Shown in pieces: positions 23,440 through 34,479 of a stretch of DNA of 64,000 bases. The stretch is taken from NCBI RefSeq assembly GCF_037893015.1, contig NC_133666.1, positions 620,663,156-620,727,155 on the forward strand, read 5' to 3'. This DNA comes from Macrotis lagotis (lineage: Eukaryota; Chordata; Mammalia; Peramelemorphia; Peramelidae). Each line of letters begins with the position of its first letter. Position 1 is the stretch's first letter. The position numbers were made by a program, and so were the translations under genes. The notes below the pieces were generated by a model. It made no database searches and was not told where the DNA came from. It worked only from the letters and a program-made list of their open reading frames with translations.

Positions 23440-26329
23440 CTCTTTGAGTCATTTTTGACAGAAAATAACTAAGGTGTTTATGGAAAGGTAAAGTTGCAAC
23501 TCCACTCCTTTGAAAATGGGATAGTTGTTAACGCTAGGCTTTAAATTTTAAAGTGTAGGTGGCTAATAATCCTGAAAAATTGAGGTTTTGATTTTGTGGT
23601 TATAAATGCTGATTTGATTTGGTTGATAGTTGTCCTATATTTAAATTTTGATGCAAAAAAATGCTAGGAAATCTGAGTGATACTCATGTGTCAGAAACCG
23701 ATTAAGTTATATTATTTGTTTGCCACAGTCTCCTAATCTGTAAAGAGGAAAACAATAATGATACCCATTCTCAGAAGTTGTGAGGATCAAAATGATATAT
23801 TGATTGTGAAGTACATAATGCCACAGGGCCTGGCATAATGATATAATTGTTAACCATTGTCATTGCTCCTTCGATTGCATAAGGTATTGACTTTACACCA
23901 AGTTTTAGATGTGATTAGTATAAAATGCCAAAGATGCTGAACTGAATGATTTTCTATAAAAATAATTTGGAAATGCATTAGACTGAACTGACAGTCATCT
24001 AACTGGTATCGTTTATTTTGTGGTATTGAGTATATTATTATTGTTGTGTCTAAAATTTTTTCTTATAAGGGTGAAACGTATTGGAAATTCTATTTGAAAA
24101 AAACAGCTTCTTTTTTAATCTGGGTGCAAATTACAAATTGAGTTGATAGAAGGGTGTGATCAAACTAGATATTTGAAACTGTTAAATCTTTAATGGCAAA
24201 GATTGTTTTAAAATAGATAATAACAATAACAGTAATTTACTTTCTGAGAACTTTACAAATTTACTTTAATAAAGAATGGTCATTTGAAAATGGTAGGTTA
24301 TCACTTACAAAATTATGAAATTGTATAGGGTGGTTTAAAGATGTAACTTCAGTACTTCAATATAAATCAACTTTCAGATATTTGTTGTATGTCTGAAACC
24401 CTAGAATGTGATTAATCCAAATTTATAAGTAAAGGATAAATAAAATGTAATTATCAGGGAAACATGAAAAGGCTAATTAATACTGTTCAAGCCCTAAGTT
24501 ATGGTAAGTGAAATTTTACTGTTTGAGATAAAAACTTTTGGTACAATAATTTATATTGTTTTGAATTTTGATTATAGGGATAGTGTTCTGAATTATCATG
24601 AAGTTGAATAGAAGTCTGAGAAGTGCTACAGGTCGATTTCTGTTCCTAGAAAGAGTTGAGGGTGTTGACATTGGCATGGTCTAAGGTAAGAGCCTCCTCT
24701 TGTTTCAGTTTCCCCATTGTGAATAGGAAATTTCCTACCTGGTTAATTTTGGAGCCTGGTTGTGTAACTCTGCGAAAAATGGGTAGCTTTATTACATGGC
24801 TGTCAGATATGACTTATTCCTGGAATCAAACAGATATGAGGGAATTTTTCTGCTGTTCGGGTGTATGTCAAGTTATTCTATGCCCTTGAGTCTTGACATT
24901 GCTAAAACTATGTTCCTCCTTTTCCTTTCATAGTAGCTTTCTATAATCAGGACAAGTTATTAATTAATAGTTTGTGCTGGAACATCTCTGAATTACTATA
25001 ATGGATGCAAATATGAAAAATCTTATAATTGTTATCTATATTTGTTGTCAAATTATAATATAGAAATTGATATTCTCTTAAAGAGGAAATTAGACAAAGT
25101 AATGTCAAAGATGAAATATAAAAATTTTCTAATTAAATAGCAATTTTTGAGAAAGCATCAGGATTAGACCTTTTTCTCTAAAAACCATAAACTTATATAT
25201 AATTGACTTTCAAATATATCTATTATGGAAATTTAGACTTTGGATATGTTTTAGTAATAAATTCTCAAAATTAGATTGAAGATTTTATTTATAAAACTTC
25301 ATTGATAATTGCAAAGAATGTGAAAAATTTTCCAACTTTAAAGTATCTGACATAATTTTAAAAGATCAGAGTCATTTTACATTTAGAAACCACAAAATTT
25401 TTTTTAGATTCTTATAAGAGGTACAAGATTTAGGTTAAGCTAAAAACAGTAAATTGATTATAAAAACTGAGAATGAATTACAGATTCCTAATTTGATTTT
25501 TTTGTAGCTTAGTTGTTAATAGTTTCAGAACCACAATGCTTTAGCTGGGTTTTACCATATGAATTAGTTATTGGAAATTCAAATTTAAGAGATTGGATTA
25601 AATTATATTGAGTCTTGTTACTGGCAGATTTAAGCAGAATTATATAGGAATCTCTATGAAGATGAGAAGTATTCAAGAATGTCCAAGAAAAGATGTTTTC
25701 CAGAGACCAGATGACTACATGTGACATCTGATACTCAAGATAAAATTAAATAATTAAATAGACATTGGGAGAGGTTTATTAAGATACAAGGAGATTTGAT
25801 ATTGGTTAATATTGATGATCTTTAGTATATTACTTCTTTTTATTCCCTGATGTTTATGTTTAAGTTTTTAATATCTGACAGCCATGTAAATAAATTTATA
25901 TGCCTTGATGGCATATAAATCTCCCTTCTCAAACTAATCTATTGTGAGCACTTTAAGCAGTTTGATATATAGCTTGACTTACATATTTCTAATTATGAAG
26001 ACAGGAAAAATTGTCTAGATTTGGGTTTTTAGATAAGTGACTCATTCCGCTTCCCCCAAGAATCAAAAGGGGAAACTTAGGGAACTTGTGGAAACCATCT
26101 TGGGATTTAATTCTGAAGCTAGTTAAGCTCCATTTCTATTTAATTATGGGTCTAGTCCAATTTCTGTCTCATGAGAAAGTTTTATTCAATTATGGGAATG
26201 ACTTTCTCACAATTCTGCATTGTTTGAACCTAGCCCTGACATGTCTAGGAAGCTGAATCACTTCTACCTATTGCTTAGAGACTCTTAACTAGGAACCTAG
26301 ATGATGGTGACCAGTAACCTAGTTAGATC

Positions 26330-26610
26330 CAAAAATTGATGTAAAGAACTTTCTCACAATTATATGTTTCAAGCGACCTATGTGTCTTATCTGAAAATTG
26401 GCCCCATATTGACCAATCAATTATTGTTTCTATCCTCCCTTGATTGAATATAGACTCTGGGAGATAGAGGAAAGGGACATTTCTTTTTCTGATTTGAAAA
26501 AATTGCACCTATTTGTTCTCTCCCTCCTAATTCATAAAGTCCCTAATCTTTTCTCCAATTAGAAATCAGATGACTTAATCTTGTATATTGGTTTATATTT
26601 AATTCTTTGC
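26330..26610 (+). repeat. Dispersed direct repeat, copy 2 (with 21015-21310)
   Basis: Second copy of the repeat described at 21015. It lies 5.3 kb downstream, just left of the LDHA retrocopy. Confidence 0.6.
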
Positions 26611-26769
26611 TATTTGAATTTCTTAAATATATCAACATGACAAATTGGCTTGCTTACATGCTTACTTTGGTGAATATTAAATTTTTAACCAAAAAGGGCT
26701 CACTTGACAATCTGTTCCTCATGGGTTCTTTTTAAGATTCTTCTTTCAGATTCTGGGAGCAGCAGTCTC

Positions 26770-27245
26770 TCATCTAACTTAGAATTCCTTGCAACTTGAC
26801 CAGCACCTATGTCAGAATGTACCATGGACTGGGAAAAATAACCAGCATGCAATTAGGGTTGTGTTTAACAATATTGGAAATGAAGAATTTAAAGATATTC
26901 ACATTACACCAGACCAAATTAAGTTGACTTTCTCTCCTGTTACATATCCCAGCCATAGCAACAACCAGCTTTGATTTTGCAGTCACACTGTAGTCTTCAC
27001 CAGAAAGATTCTTTGATTCTTTTGAGGAAAAGCCTGCCATGTAGGAGATCCATTATTTCTCCCTTTAGTTTGTCTTTTATGACATTAACTAGACAAGTTC
27101 ATCAGTCAAATCCTTCATTAAGATACTGACAGCACAGACCATACCAATTGCACCAATGCCAATAAAAAAATGATCTTCCTTTAGGATATTTACAATCAGC
27201 TGATCCTTGACAAGTTTCCATTTTGGGGAAAATCCAGGCTGCTTA
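26770..27245 (-). pseudogene. LDHA processed pseudogene, inverted 5' half
   Basis: The minus strand carries the start of lactate dehydrogenase A: an ATG at 27221, then [43 protein letters not shown] and LNLVWCNVNIFKFFI, ending near PWYILT. These align with human LDHA residues of roughly 1-120 (KDQLIHNLLKEE, GMACAISILMKDLADEL, KDYSVTANSKLVI, from memory). Several in-frame stops and shifts show that it is not coding. The 3' half lies next to it in the opposite orientation. Confidence 0.9.
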
Positions 27246-27247
27246 TG

Positions 27248-27960
27248 GGTTTCCAATCCATTGTATATTTTGACATATGTGGCCTGGAAGCTAAGTGGCT
27301 TTCCTGGAGGCTAAATGGGCTGGATTCTGCCCATTTCCATTACCTAATGGAGGGAGTCTTGGTCTCCATTCTTTAGGTTGCCATGGATGGGTCCTTGGGA
27401 AGATGGAGACCTAAGTGTTCCTGTGTAGAGTGAATGAATGTTGCCAGGGTACTCTGAAGAATCTTTATCTTTTCTTGGGAACTGATGATGATCATAAACA
27501 GGTGGTTGAAAATGCTTATGAGGTGATCTAGCTGAAAAGGCTACATTTTCTGGGCCATTGTCTTGTCTGAAGTAGATTTGGAAGAATGCATTATGACAGT
27601 ACATCCAATTTCTCACCGTGATTAAGAATCTCTACATATTTATGATTATTGTGCTTGTGTCTTGGAGCAGAATGGCATTTCAGATATAGTGAAGATAAAC
27701 CTGAATCCAGAGATGGAGGCCTGTTTAAAGAAGAATGCAGATACTCTTTGGGAAATCCAGAAGGAGCTGAAATTTTAAAGCCTATTATGTGCTGGTACTT
27801 TATTATTTAGATAATATAACAGTGGTTAAGGGATTATGTATGATGCACTTTTCAAGTAGGTCACTCCTTCTGATTAATGATTGAACACCAGAAAAGTAAA
27901 ACTTACAAACACACTCTAGTCTCTTTTTAAAGTTAGAAATGGGGGGATAATACAGTGCTA
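27248..27960 (+). pseudogene. LDHA processed pseudogene, 3' half
   Basis: The plus strand resumes at the codons where the inverted half ends: [17 protein letters not shown], then CHGWVLG, KQVVENAYEVI, GLSVADL-like and VHPIS segments. It finishes with [14 protein letters not shown] and [13 protein letters not shown] followed by a stop at 27776. This matches the LDHA C-terminus. About 15 codons ([11 protein letters not shown]) are present in both halves. A 3' UTR-like tract continues to about 27960, where an L1 begins. Multiple frame breaks are present. Confidence 0.92.
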
Positions 27961-28398
27961 CCATTTTGTTTAGAAAGACTTTATTTATTTATTTATTTGT
28001 TTGTTTGTTTGTTTATTTTTTTATTTATTTTGAGTTTTACAATTTTTCCCCCCATTCTTGCTTCCCTCCCCCCACCCCCCACATTCTATTAGTCTTTACA
28101 TTGTTTCCATGGTTTCCATTGATCTCATTTGAATGTGATGAGAGAGAAATCATATCCTTAAGGAAGAAAAATAAAGTGTAACAGATAGCAAAATTACATA
28201 AAAAGATAATGGTTTTTTTTTTTCTAAATTGAAGGTAATAGTCTTTGGTCTTGGTTCAAACTCCACAATTCTTTCTCTGGATACAAATACTATTCTCCAT
28301 TGCAGAGAGCCCCAAATTGTCCCTGGTTGTTGCACTGATGGAATGAGTAAGTCCATCAAGGTTGGTCATCATCCCCATGTTGCTGTTAGGGTGTACAA

Positions 28399-29387
28399 TG
28401 TTGCAGGGGGTCCAGCCTCCGGGGAGTCTCTGGAACCTGACAGGAGGGATAGAGTCGGCAAAAGGAATTGAGTCAACACAAGGGTTTAAAGGCAGAAGCA
28501 GGTTGACTGTCAGCCGCTCAGATTTGTTTTTATAGTCTCAGAATTGTATAAGCATCAAGCAAGCCAGGATCTTTTTCTTGTTTACAAAAGTTTACAAGTT
28601 TCATTATCAATCATGTGGTTAATTTCTTGTCCCTGCTCAGACCATGATGATCTCAACCTGTTTGTCATCTAGTCTGTTGTTGCATTGTAAAGTTATTAAT
28701 TAAGCAATTCATTTAATGGAATGTTTTTATGTTTTTGTGCTGCGTATGTAATGTTTTATGGCATGCTCCCTTGACAACCTACAGCAAGGGCAGTTATGTT
28801 TGTCCACTAATCCCTTAACTTCTTCAATAACCATTTTCCTTTCAGCCCTTTTTGATGGACACCATGGTTTCTGTGACTTTTTTATTCTTTCCCAATAAAC
28901 TAGGGCTGTTAAAGTTCACATATCGGTCACTTATACTGACTATTCTTTTCATCATCTTTATCATATATTCCTGTATATGGTAAGGGGAGCAAAGCTGTTG
29001 ATTTCTCAGGAATTCTACCTAACCCATCTTGTATCTGTTTTTCCTGTATATATTCTGAAGTCTCCTTGGAATTCCCAGTGTTGGGTTTTCCGAAGATTTC
29101 ATAATGTTGGAACCTTTTGTATGCCTCAGGGAGAGGCAGTCCTGTTAAATTTGGACTGAGTTTACAATCTGTTTTATTCAAGGAATTTCCCTGGAATCCT
29201 CCCTTTATAGTCATTCCATTATTAGAATGGGTAAATTTTGCAATCCATATTAGTCCTACAAATATAGGTATAAATGGAATCCCTATATATATTGAAGAAG
29301 GAAATGTTGTTCCATCAGGCCTCATGGCCACTTTGAGTCTTCTTGCCATGACTGTATCAAGCAGCTTAGAGACCCTGATTCCCAACA
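28399..29387 (-). mobile_element. Betaretrovirus-like (class II ERV) solo LTR with an open frame in U3
   Basis: On the minus strand the unit begins TGTTGGG and ends CCCCCTGCAACA, a class II LTR style end. It interrupts an L1 whose intact sister at 17930 lacks it, and 'acaatg' flanks both sides (28395-28400, 29387-29392). Parts: a long U3, a TATA-like ACTATAAAAAC at about 28532-28542, then R and U5. There is no internal gag, pol or env, so it is a solo LTR. U3 holds an open frame (28927-29349 from its first ATG, 140 aa) with a hydrophobic segment (IGIPFIPIFVGLIWIA), NKT and NLT sites and the string PLPYTGIYD. MMTV superantigen has PLPYTGRYD in the same LTR setting (from memory). The frame is about half the length of that protein and looks incomplete. 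Fossil; moderately old, younger than the L1. Confidence 0.7.
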
Positions 29388-29493
29388 CAATGTTTTTCTG
29401 GTTCTGCTCATCTCACTCAACATCAGTTCATACAAATCCCTCCAGGTTTCCCTAAATTCCCATCCCTCCTGGTTTCTGTTTTGTTTTGTTTGT

Positions 29494-29641
29494 TTTGTTT
29501 GTTTTTTGCAAGGAAATGGGGTTAAGTGGCTTGCCAAAGGCCACACAACTAGGTAATTATTAAGTGTCTGAGGCTGGATTTGAACTCAGGTACTCCTGAT
29601 TCCTGGGCAGGTGCTCTATCCACTGTGCCACCTAGCCTCCC
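29494..29641 (-). repeat. WSINE1-like SINE inside the L1
   Basis: Flanked by ccctcctggtttct on both sides. The opening TTTTG repeats are the tail. Confidence 0.93.
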
Positions 29642-29884
29642 CCTCCCTCCTGGTTTCTAATAAAACAATAGTGTTCCATGACATACATATATCACAGTTT
29701 GTTAAGCCATTCCCCAATTGGATATTCACTTAATTTCTAATTCTTTGCCACCACAAACAGGGCTACTATGAATATTTTTGTATAAGTGATGTTTTTAGCC
29801 TTTTTCATTATCTCTTCAGGGTATAGACTCAGTAGGGGTATTGCTGGATAAAAGGTTTGCACATTTTAGTACTACCATTTTTAG

Positions 29885-30030
29885 TTTTTTTTTTTTGCTA
29901 GGCAATGGGGTTAAGTGGCTTGCCCAAGGCCACACAGCTAGGTAATTATTAAGTGTCTGAGGCTGGATTTGAACTCAGGTACTCCTGACTCCAAGGCCAG
30001 TGCTCTATCCACTGCGCCACCTAGCTGCCC
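29885..30030 (-). repeat. WSINE1-like SINE at the L1 edge
   Basis: Flanked by agtactaccattttta on both sides. Confidence 0.93.
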
Positions 30031-30254
30031 CAGTACTACCATTTTTAAACCCTGTTATTTGCATAGTGATGTTGTATATGACTTGTACAGTACAGTCTTG
30101 AAAGAGTTGCTATCAAGCAGAGAAACTTGATATATAACTAGTTATATATCAAATGTATAACTGCCTGCCTTGGCAGGAAGGTCCAGAAGACAATATTCCT
30201 GGACACAAAACAACATACAGTAGCAATAGTTTATTGATACAGTGATTATCTTTG

Positions 30255-31870
30255 TGCTCCCCCTTTTTATGATGTCTTTGAGATACACACCTAGTAGTGG
30301 TGTTGCTGGATCAAAGGGTGTGCATAATTTGCTTGCCTTTGGCATAGTTCCAAGTTACTCTCTAGAATGACCAAATCAGTTCATACTTCCCTCAACAGTA
30401 CATTAGTTTCCTTATTTTTCTACATCCCCTCCACCATTTATCATTTTCCTTTTTTTGTCACGTTAGCCAATCTGATAGATGTGAGGTGGTACCTTAGAGT
30501 TATTTTAATTTCCATTTCACTAAGCAATAGTGATTTAAAACATTTTTTTCATATGATTATAGGTAACTTTGACTTCTGAAAACTGCCTGTTCATAGCCTT
30601 TGACCATTTGACAAATGGGGAATAGCTGTATCCTTATAAATTTGATTTATCTCTCTTTATATTTAAGAAATGAAGTCTTTATCAGAGAAACTTGCTGTAA
30701 AATTTTTTTTCCTTAGTATTGGCTGCATTGGTTTTGTTTGGGCAAAACCTTTTAATTTGTTGTAATCAAAATTATCCATTTTATGTTTTGTAGTGCCCTC
30801 TGTCTCATTTGGCCATAAATTCTTTCCTTAATCCTTAAAATTGACAGGTAAAATTTTCCATGCTCCCTCAATTTGCTTATTATATCATTCTTTATATCTA
30901 AATAATGTACCCATATTGACCTTATTTTAGTATATAGTGTGAGGTATATGGTAAGCGATGTTGGTATTTTGTTTTGCTTTCCACTTTTCCTAGCAATTTT
31001 TATCAAATAGTGAGTTCTTATCCCAGAAGTCTGGATCTCTAGATTACTATAATCATTTACTACTATATAGTATGTAGCTAATCTATTACTTTGATTCACC
31101 ACTCTGTTTTGATGATTATTTTGATGATTACTGTTTTATAATATAGTTTGAGATCCAGTACAGTTGGCTACCTTCTTTCACATTTTTTCCACTGATGCCT
31201 TGATATTCTTGATCTTTTATTCTTTCAGATGAATTTTATTATGATTTTTTCCCTTTCTCTAAAAAATAATGTTTTGGTCATCAAATAAGTAAATTGATTT
31301 AAATAGAATTGTCATTTTTTGTTATGTTGGTTCATCCTCTCCATGATTGATTAATATTTCTCTGATTGTTTAAATCTATTTGTGTAAATGGTGTTTTGTA
31401 ATTATGTTCATTTAGTCCATAGGTTTGTCTTGGCAGGTAAACTCACAAGTATTTTCTATTGTCTGCTGTTATTTTAAATGAAATTTATCTCTTGCTGCAT
31501 GGACTTCGGCTTATAATATATAGAAATGATTTTATATGGGTTTATTTTACATATCACAACTTTGTTAAAGTTGTACATTATTTCAACAATTTTTGTTTGA
31601 TTTTCTAAGTTTGTCATTATATTGTCTGCAAAGAATGATAGTTTGTTTTCTTGTTGCTTATTCCAATTCCTTCAATTTCTTTTTCTTGTCTTATTGCTAT
31701 AGCTCGTGTTTCTGATACAGTCTTAGTCATTATCCTTTTCCTGTTAAGTTTCTGTGATATAATGTGTTCCTTGTTCTCTTGTGAACTTTGAGTGCATCTG
31801 TTTATTGTTTTTAAAGACACAGAAGATAAGGGCAGAATTGAAAATTCCAAGCTAACTAGAAATGGATGGA
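30255..31870 (-). mobile_element. Second L1 LINE fragment (3' part of ORF2 region)
   Basis: The plus strand reads the complement of the classic L1 ORF2 end: 'gttgctggatcaaagg', 'gatagatgtgaggtggtacc', 'ttgaccatttgacaaatgggg', 'attgtctgcaaagaa'. It begins again at a position already covered by the previous L1, so it is a separate insertion. The strand carries many stops. Confidence 0.78.
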
Positions 31871-32365
31871 AAAGCATTCATTAAGGACAGATCCTGTGCC
31901 AAGCTGTGGTGACACAAATACAAAGAGGACCCAGTCTTCAAGGAAGTTATATTCTAAAAAGAGGAGACAACACACATACATATAAATGGTGGCTAGGGAA
32001 GGGAGTGTCAAAAGTGAGTGAGATGGTGAATTGATCTATAAGTCAATCTGGTAACATGATTTTTCTAGGAATAATACATTATATATAATATTTACATTTA
32101 TACACACATATATAAATATAAATATACACAAAGACACATTTTTCTTTTTTTCAAAGCAGGAATATCCCAGTTATTTTGGAATTTTAAAACTACCCTTTAA
32201 TTTTTTTTATTAGCTTTAGTAAATGCATTTCACTTGATTTCCAACTTAGCCAATCATTTGGGGGTAAGGCTGAGTAGGGAAAGGAATATTGAAAATTTAA
32301 TGGATATTAGACAGAAAAGCTTAAGCAAGTGATGTCATAGAATAACCTTACTTCTAGGCCAAAAA

Positions 32366-32590
32366 TTGGATAGCTAGGTAGCACAGTGAATAGAACCCTA
32401 GGCCTGGAGTCAGAAAGATATGAGTTTAAATATAGTCTTAGATGTTGTATAATCCTAAACAAGTCACTTGTCCTCTGTCTCAGTTTCCTCAATTGTAAAA
32501 TGAAGATAATAATAGCACCTTACCTCATATGGTTGTTGTGAGAATCAAATGAAATATTTGTAAAATGCTTAACATAAAGTAGGTTTTGAA
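32366..32590 (+). repeat. Old MIR/CORE-SINE
   Basis: Shows the CORE with 'gtctcagtttcctcaattgtaaaatg' and 'gttgttgtgagaatcaaatg'. Confidence 0.8.
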
Positions 32591-32889
32591 TAAATTCTCT
32601 TCCCCAGTTTGAGTTTGGGGAAATGGGGAAATAGATGTGACCTTGTAGCTAAGAGTAGTCCACCACCTAGCGGCTTCTGCAGATATAGTAGATGGAGTAG
32701 CTATTCTAACCACACTGACCAGAAGTCTGAAACAGTTCCTGGGATAATGTAAGAGGGAAGAAGTGCTTCAAAAACATAAAAAAAATACATTTAAAAAATG
32801 TTTTTAAATCATAGTCATTACCCCACCTCTTCAGATGGCATTTTCCTTTGGGACAAATGACAATTAAGCAAAAATATCCAGGACAGAAA

Positions 32890-33445
32890 AATCTTGTGTG
32901 ATGATGTATACAATATTCTGCTCTACCAGACAGACCCCCACCTCTCTAATATGAGGGATAAAGTAATATTGAAAGCCAATTTGGAGGGGGTGAAAATAAC
33001 TGACTCTATCTGGTTCTGTATCAGCTATTTTGTTCTATATGAACCTGCCTGAAGTACAAATACCATTTGTGGCAACTGGTTTCTTTTAGTGTCTTCTTTA
33101 CATTCAGCACGTTTGATTGATTGAGCCTCTTATTGATACAAAAAGACTTAGTTGTTGAAGTTAGAGGATTCCGGAGTCCTTGGAATGAGCTCCTCCCTTT
33201 TCTGGCTTGATGGGTTAAGTTCTCTTTGATTTACTGAAACCAGCTAATCTAAGAAGCTGTGGGCAGTAAGCTATTTTCTTTGTATGGCCACCTGCATTTT
33301 ACTTTTTCTGTTTCATATAATATATAAATATTGCTCACTGCATCATGAATGCATAATTCCCCATTAACTGCAGTTGGAGAATACCACATTGGAGTGTAAT
33401 AAAACCTGTCTGCTGATTCATGCTGGCTTACTAGCTTATCTAGTA
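32890..33445 (+). mobile_element. Possible ERV LTR fragment (fossil)
   Basis: A TATA-like TAATATATAAATAT near 33316 is followed by AATAAAACCTG at 33400, the spacing of an LTR promoter and R region. The ends are not defined and no target duplication is visible, so this is tentative. Confidence 0.3.
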
Positions 33446-33560
33446 AAAATGGTAAAACAAAATTAATTTAGAATTCATTTCATTGTGTTTTATTCAGGAT
33501 TTTGATTTTTCTATTATTCATTGTTCAACTTCTTTTCATTCTTGTAGTCATTCTTTTGGT

Positions 33561-33713
33561 CCTGCCTTTTTGTTTTTGTTTTTGATTTTTCAAGGCAGTG
33601 GGCTTAAGTGGCTTGCCTAAATCGACACCACTAGGTAATTATTAACTGTGTGAGGCTGGATTTGAACTCAGGTACTTCTGACTGCAGGGCCGGGTACTCT
33701 ATCCAGTTGCCCC
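33561..33713 (-). repeat. WSINE1-like SINE, diverged
   Basis: Complement of body and head; the head is shortened. Confidence 0.82.
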
Positions 33714-33841
33714 TGGGCCTATTTTTAATGGGTCATTGCATACAGAGGATTCTCTGAATCGGTCATAGTTATCATTTTTCTACCTCCCAATGATATCCCG
33801 TTGCATTCTGCTTTATTTCTAGTCTTTCCTACCACAAAGAT

Positions 33842-33997
33842 GCTTTTTTTTTTAGGTTTTTTTCAAGGCAAATGGGGTTAAGTGGCTTGCCCAAGGCCAC
33901 ACAGCTAGGTGATTATTAGGTGTCCGAGACCGGATTTGAACCCAGGTACTCCTGACTCCAGGGCCAGTGCTTTATCCACATTACCTAGCCGCCCCCT
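33842..33997 (-). repeat. WSINE1-like SINE with target duplication
   Basis: acaaagatgctttt flanks both sides. Confidence 0.92.
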
Positions 33998-34295
33998 TAC
34001 AAAGATGCTTTTATGAATATTTTTGCGTATCAAGGATACAAAGCCAAGGGGAAACCAGTCCCTGGAGGTCACAGTCTAATGCGGAAGACCACATGCAAAA
34101 CCACCAGCCGGGGACAAGCTATGGACAGGATAGACTGGAGATGGTCAGCTGAGGGGAGTTTTGGAAAAGACTTCTTGTAACATAAGAGACGTTAAACAGT
34201 CTCCAGAGTGTGGCCAGAACTAGAAATCGGGAAATCTTTAACAAACATTATATTGATAGAAATTAAGATGCTGATAATATGGCATATTAAAACTG

Positions 34296-34411
34296 ATGCA
34301 GCGGACAGAGCACCCACCCTGAGTTCAAATGTGACACTTAATAATTACTTAGCCGTGTGACCTTGGGCGAGTCACTTAACCCCATTGCCTAGCAAAAACT
34401 AAAAAAAACTG
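34296..34411 (+). repeat. WSINE1-like SINE, internally deleted
   Basis: The last repeat before the CPSF1 CpG island. Part of the head and centre is missing. Confidence 0.8.
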
Positions 34412-34479
34412 AAGGAATCCTTCTATGCCCCCCCATATCTATTTGAGCTTGACACCCCTGTGGTGGAAGTGGGATTTTA

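Larger units (their letters stand above)
21622..26329. other. AT-rich intergenic DNA between the two direct repeats
   Basis: About 4.7 kb with two SINEs and only short open frames (largest 82 aa, at 21717-21965). I recognise no gag, pol, env or host gene. If the flanking direct repeats are LTRs, this could be a strongly decayed interior, but nothing in the sequence proves it. Confidence 0.45.
27970..29884 (-). mobile_element. L1 LINE 3' end, interrupted by an LTR and a SINE
   Basis: Same L1 3' region as at 17530-18146, antisense, split by the solo LTR (28399-29387) and by a SINE (29494-29641). It continues to the 'tattgctggataaaaggttt' region near 29860. The undamaged sister copy at 17930 shows the uninterrupted reading across the LTR site. 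Confidence 0.82.
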
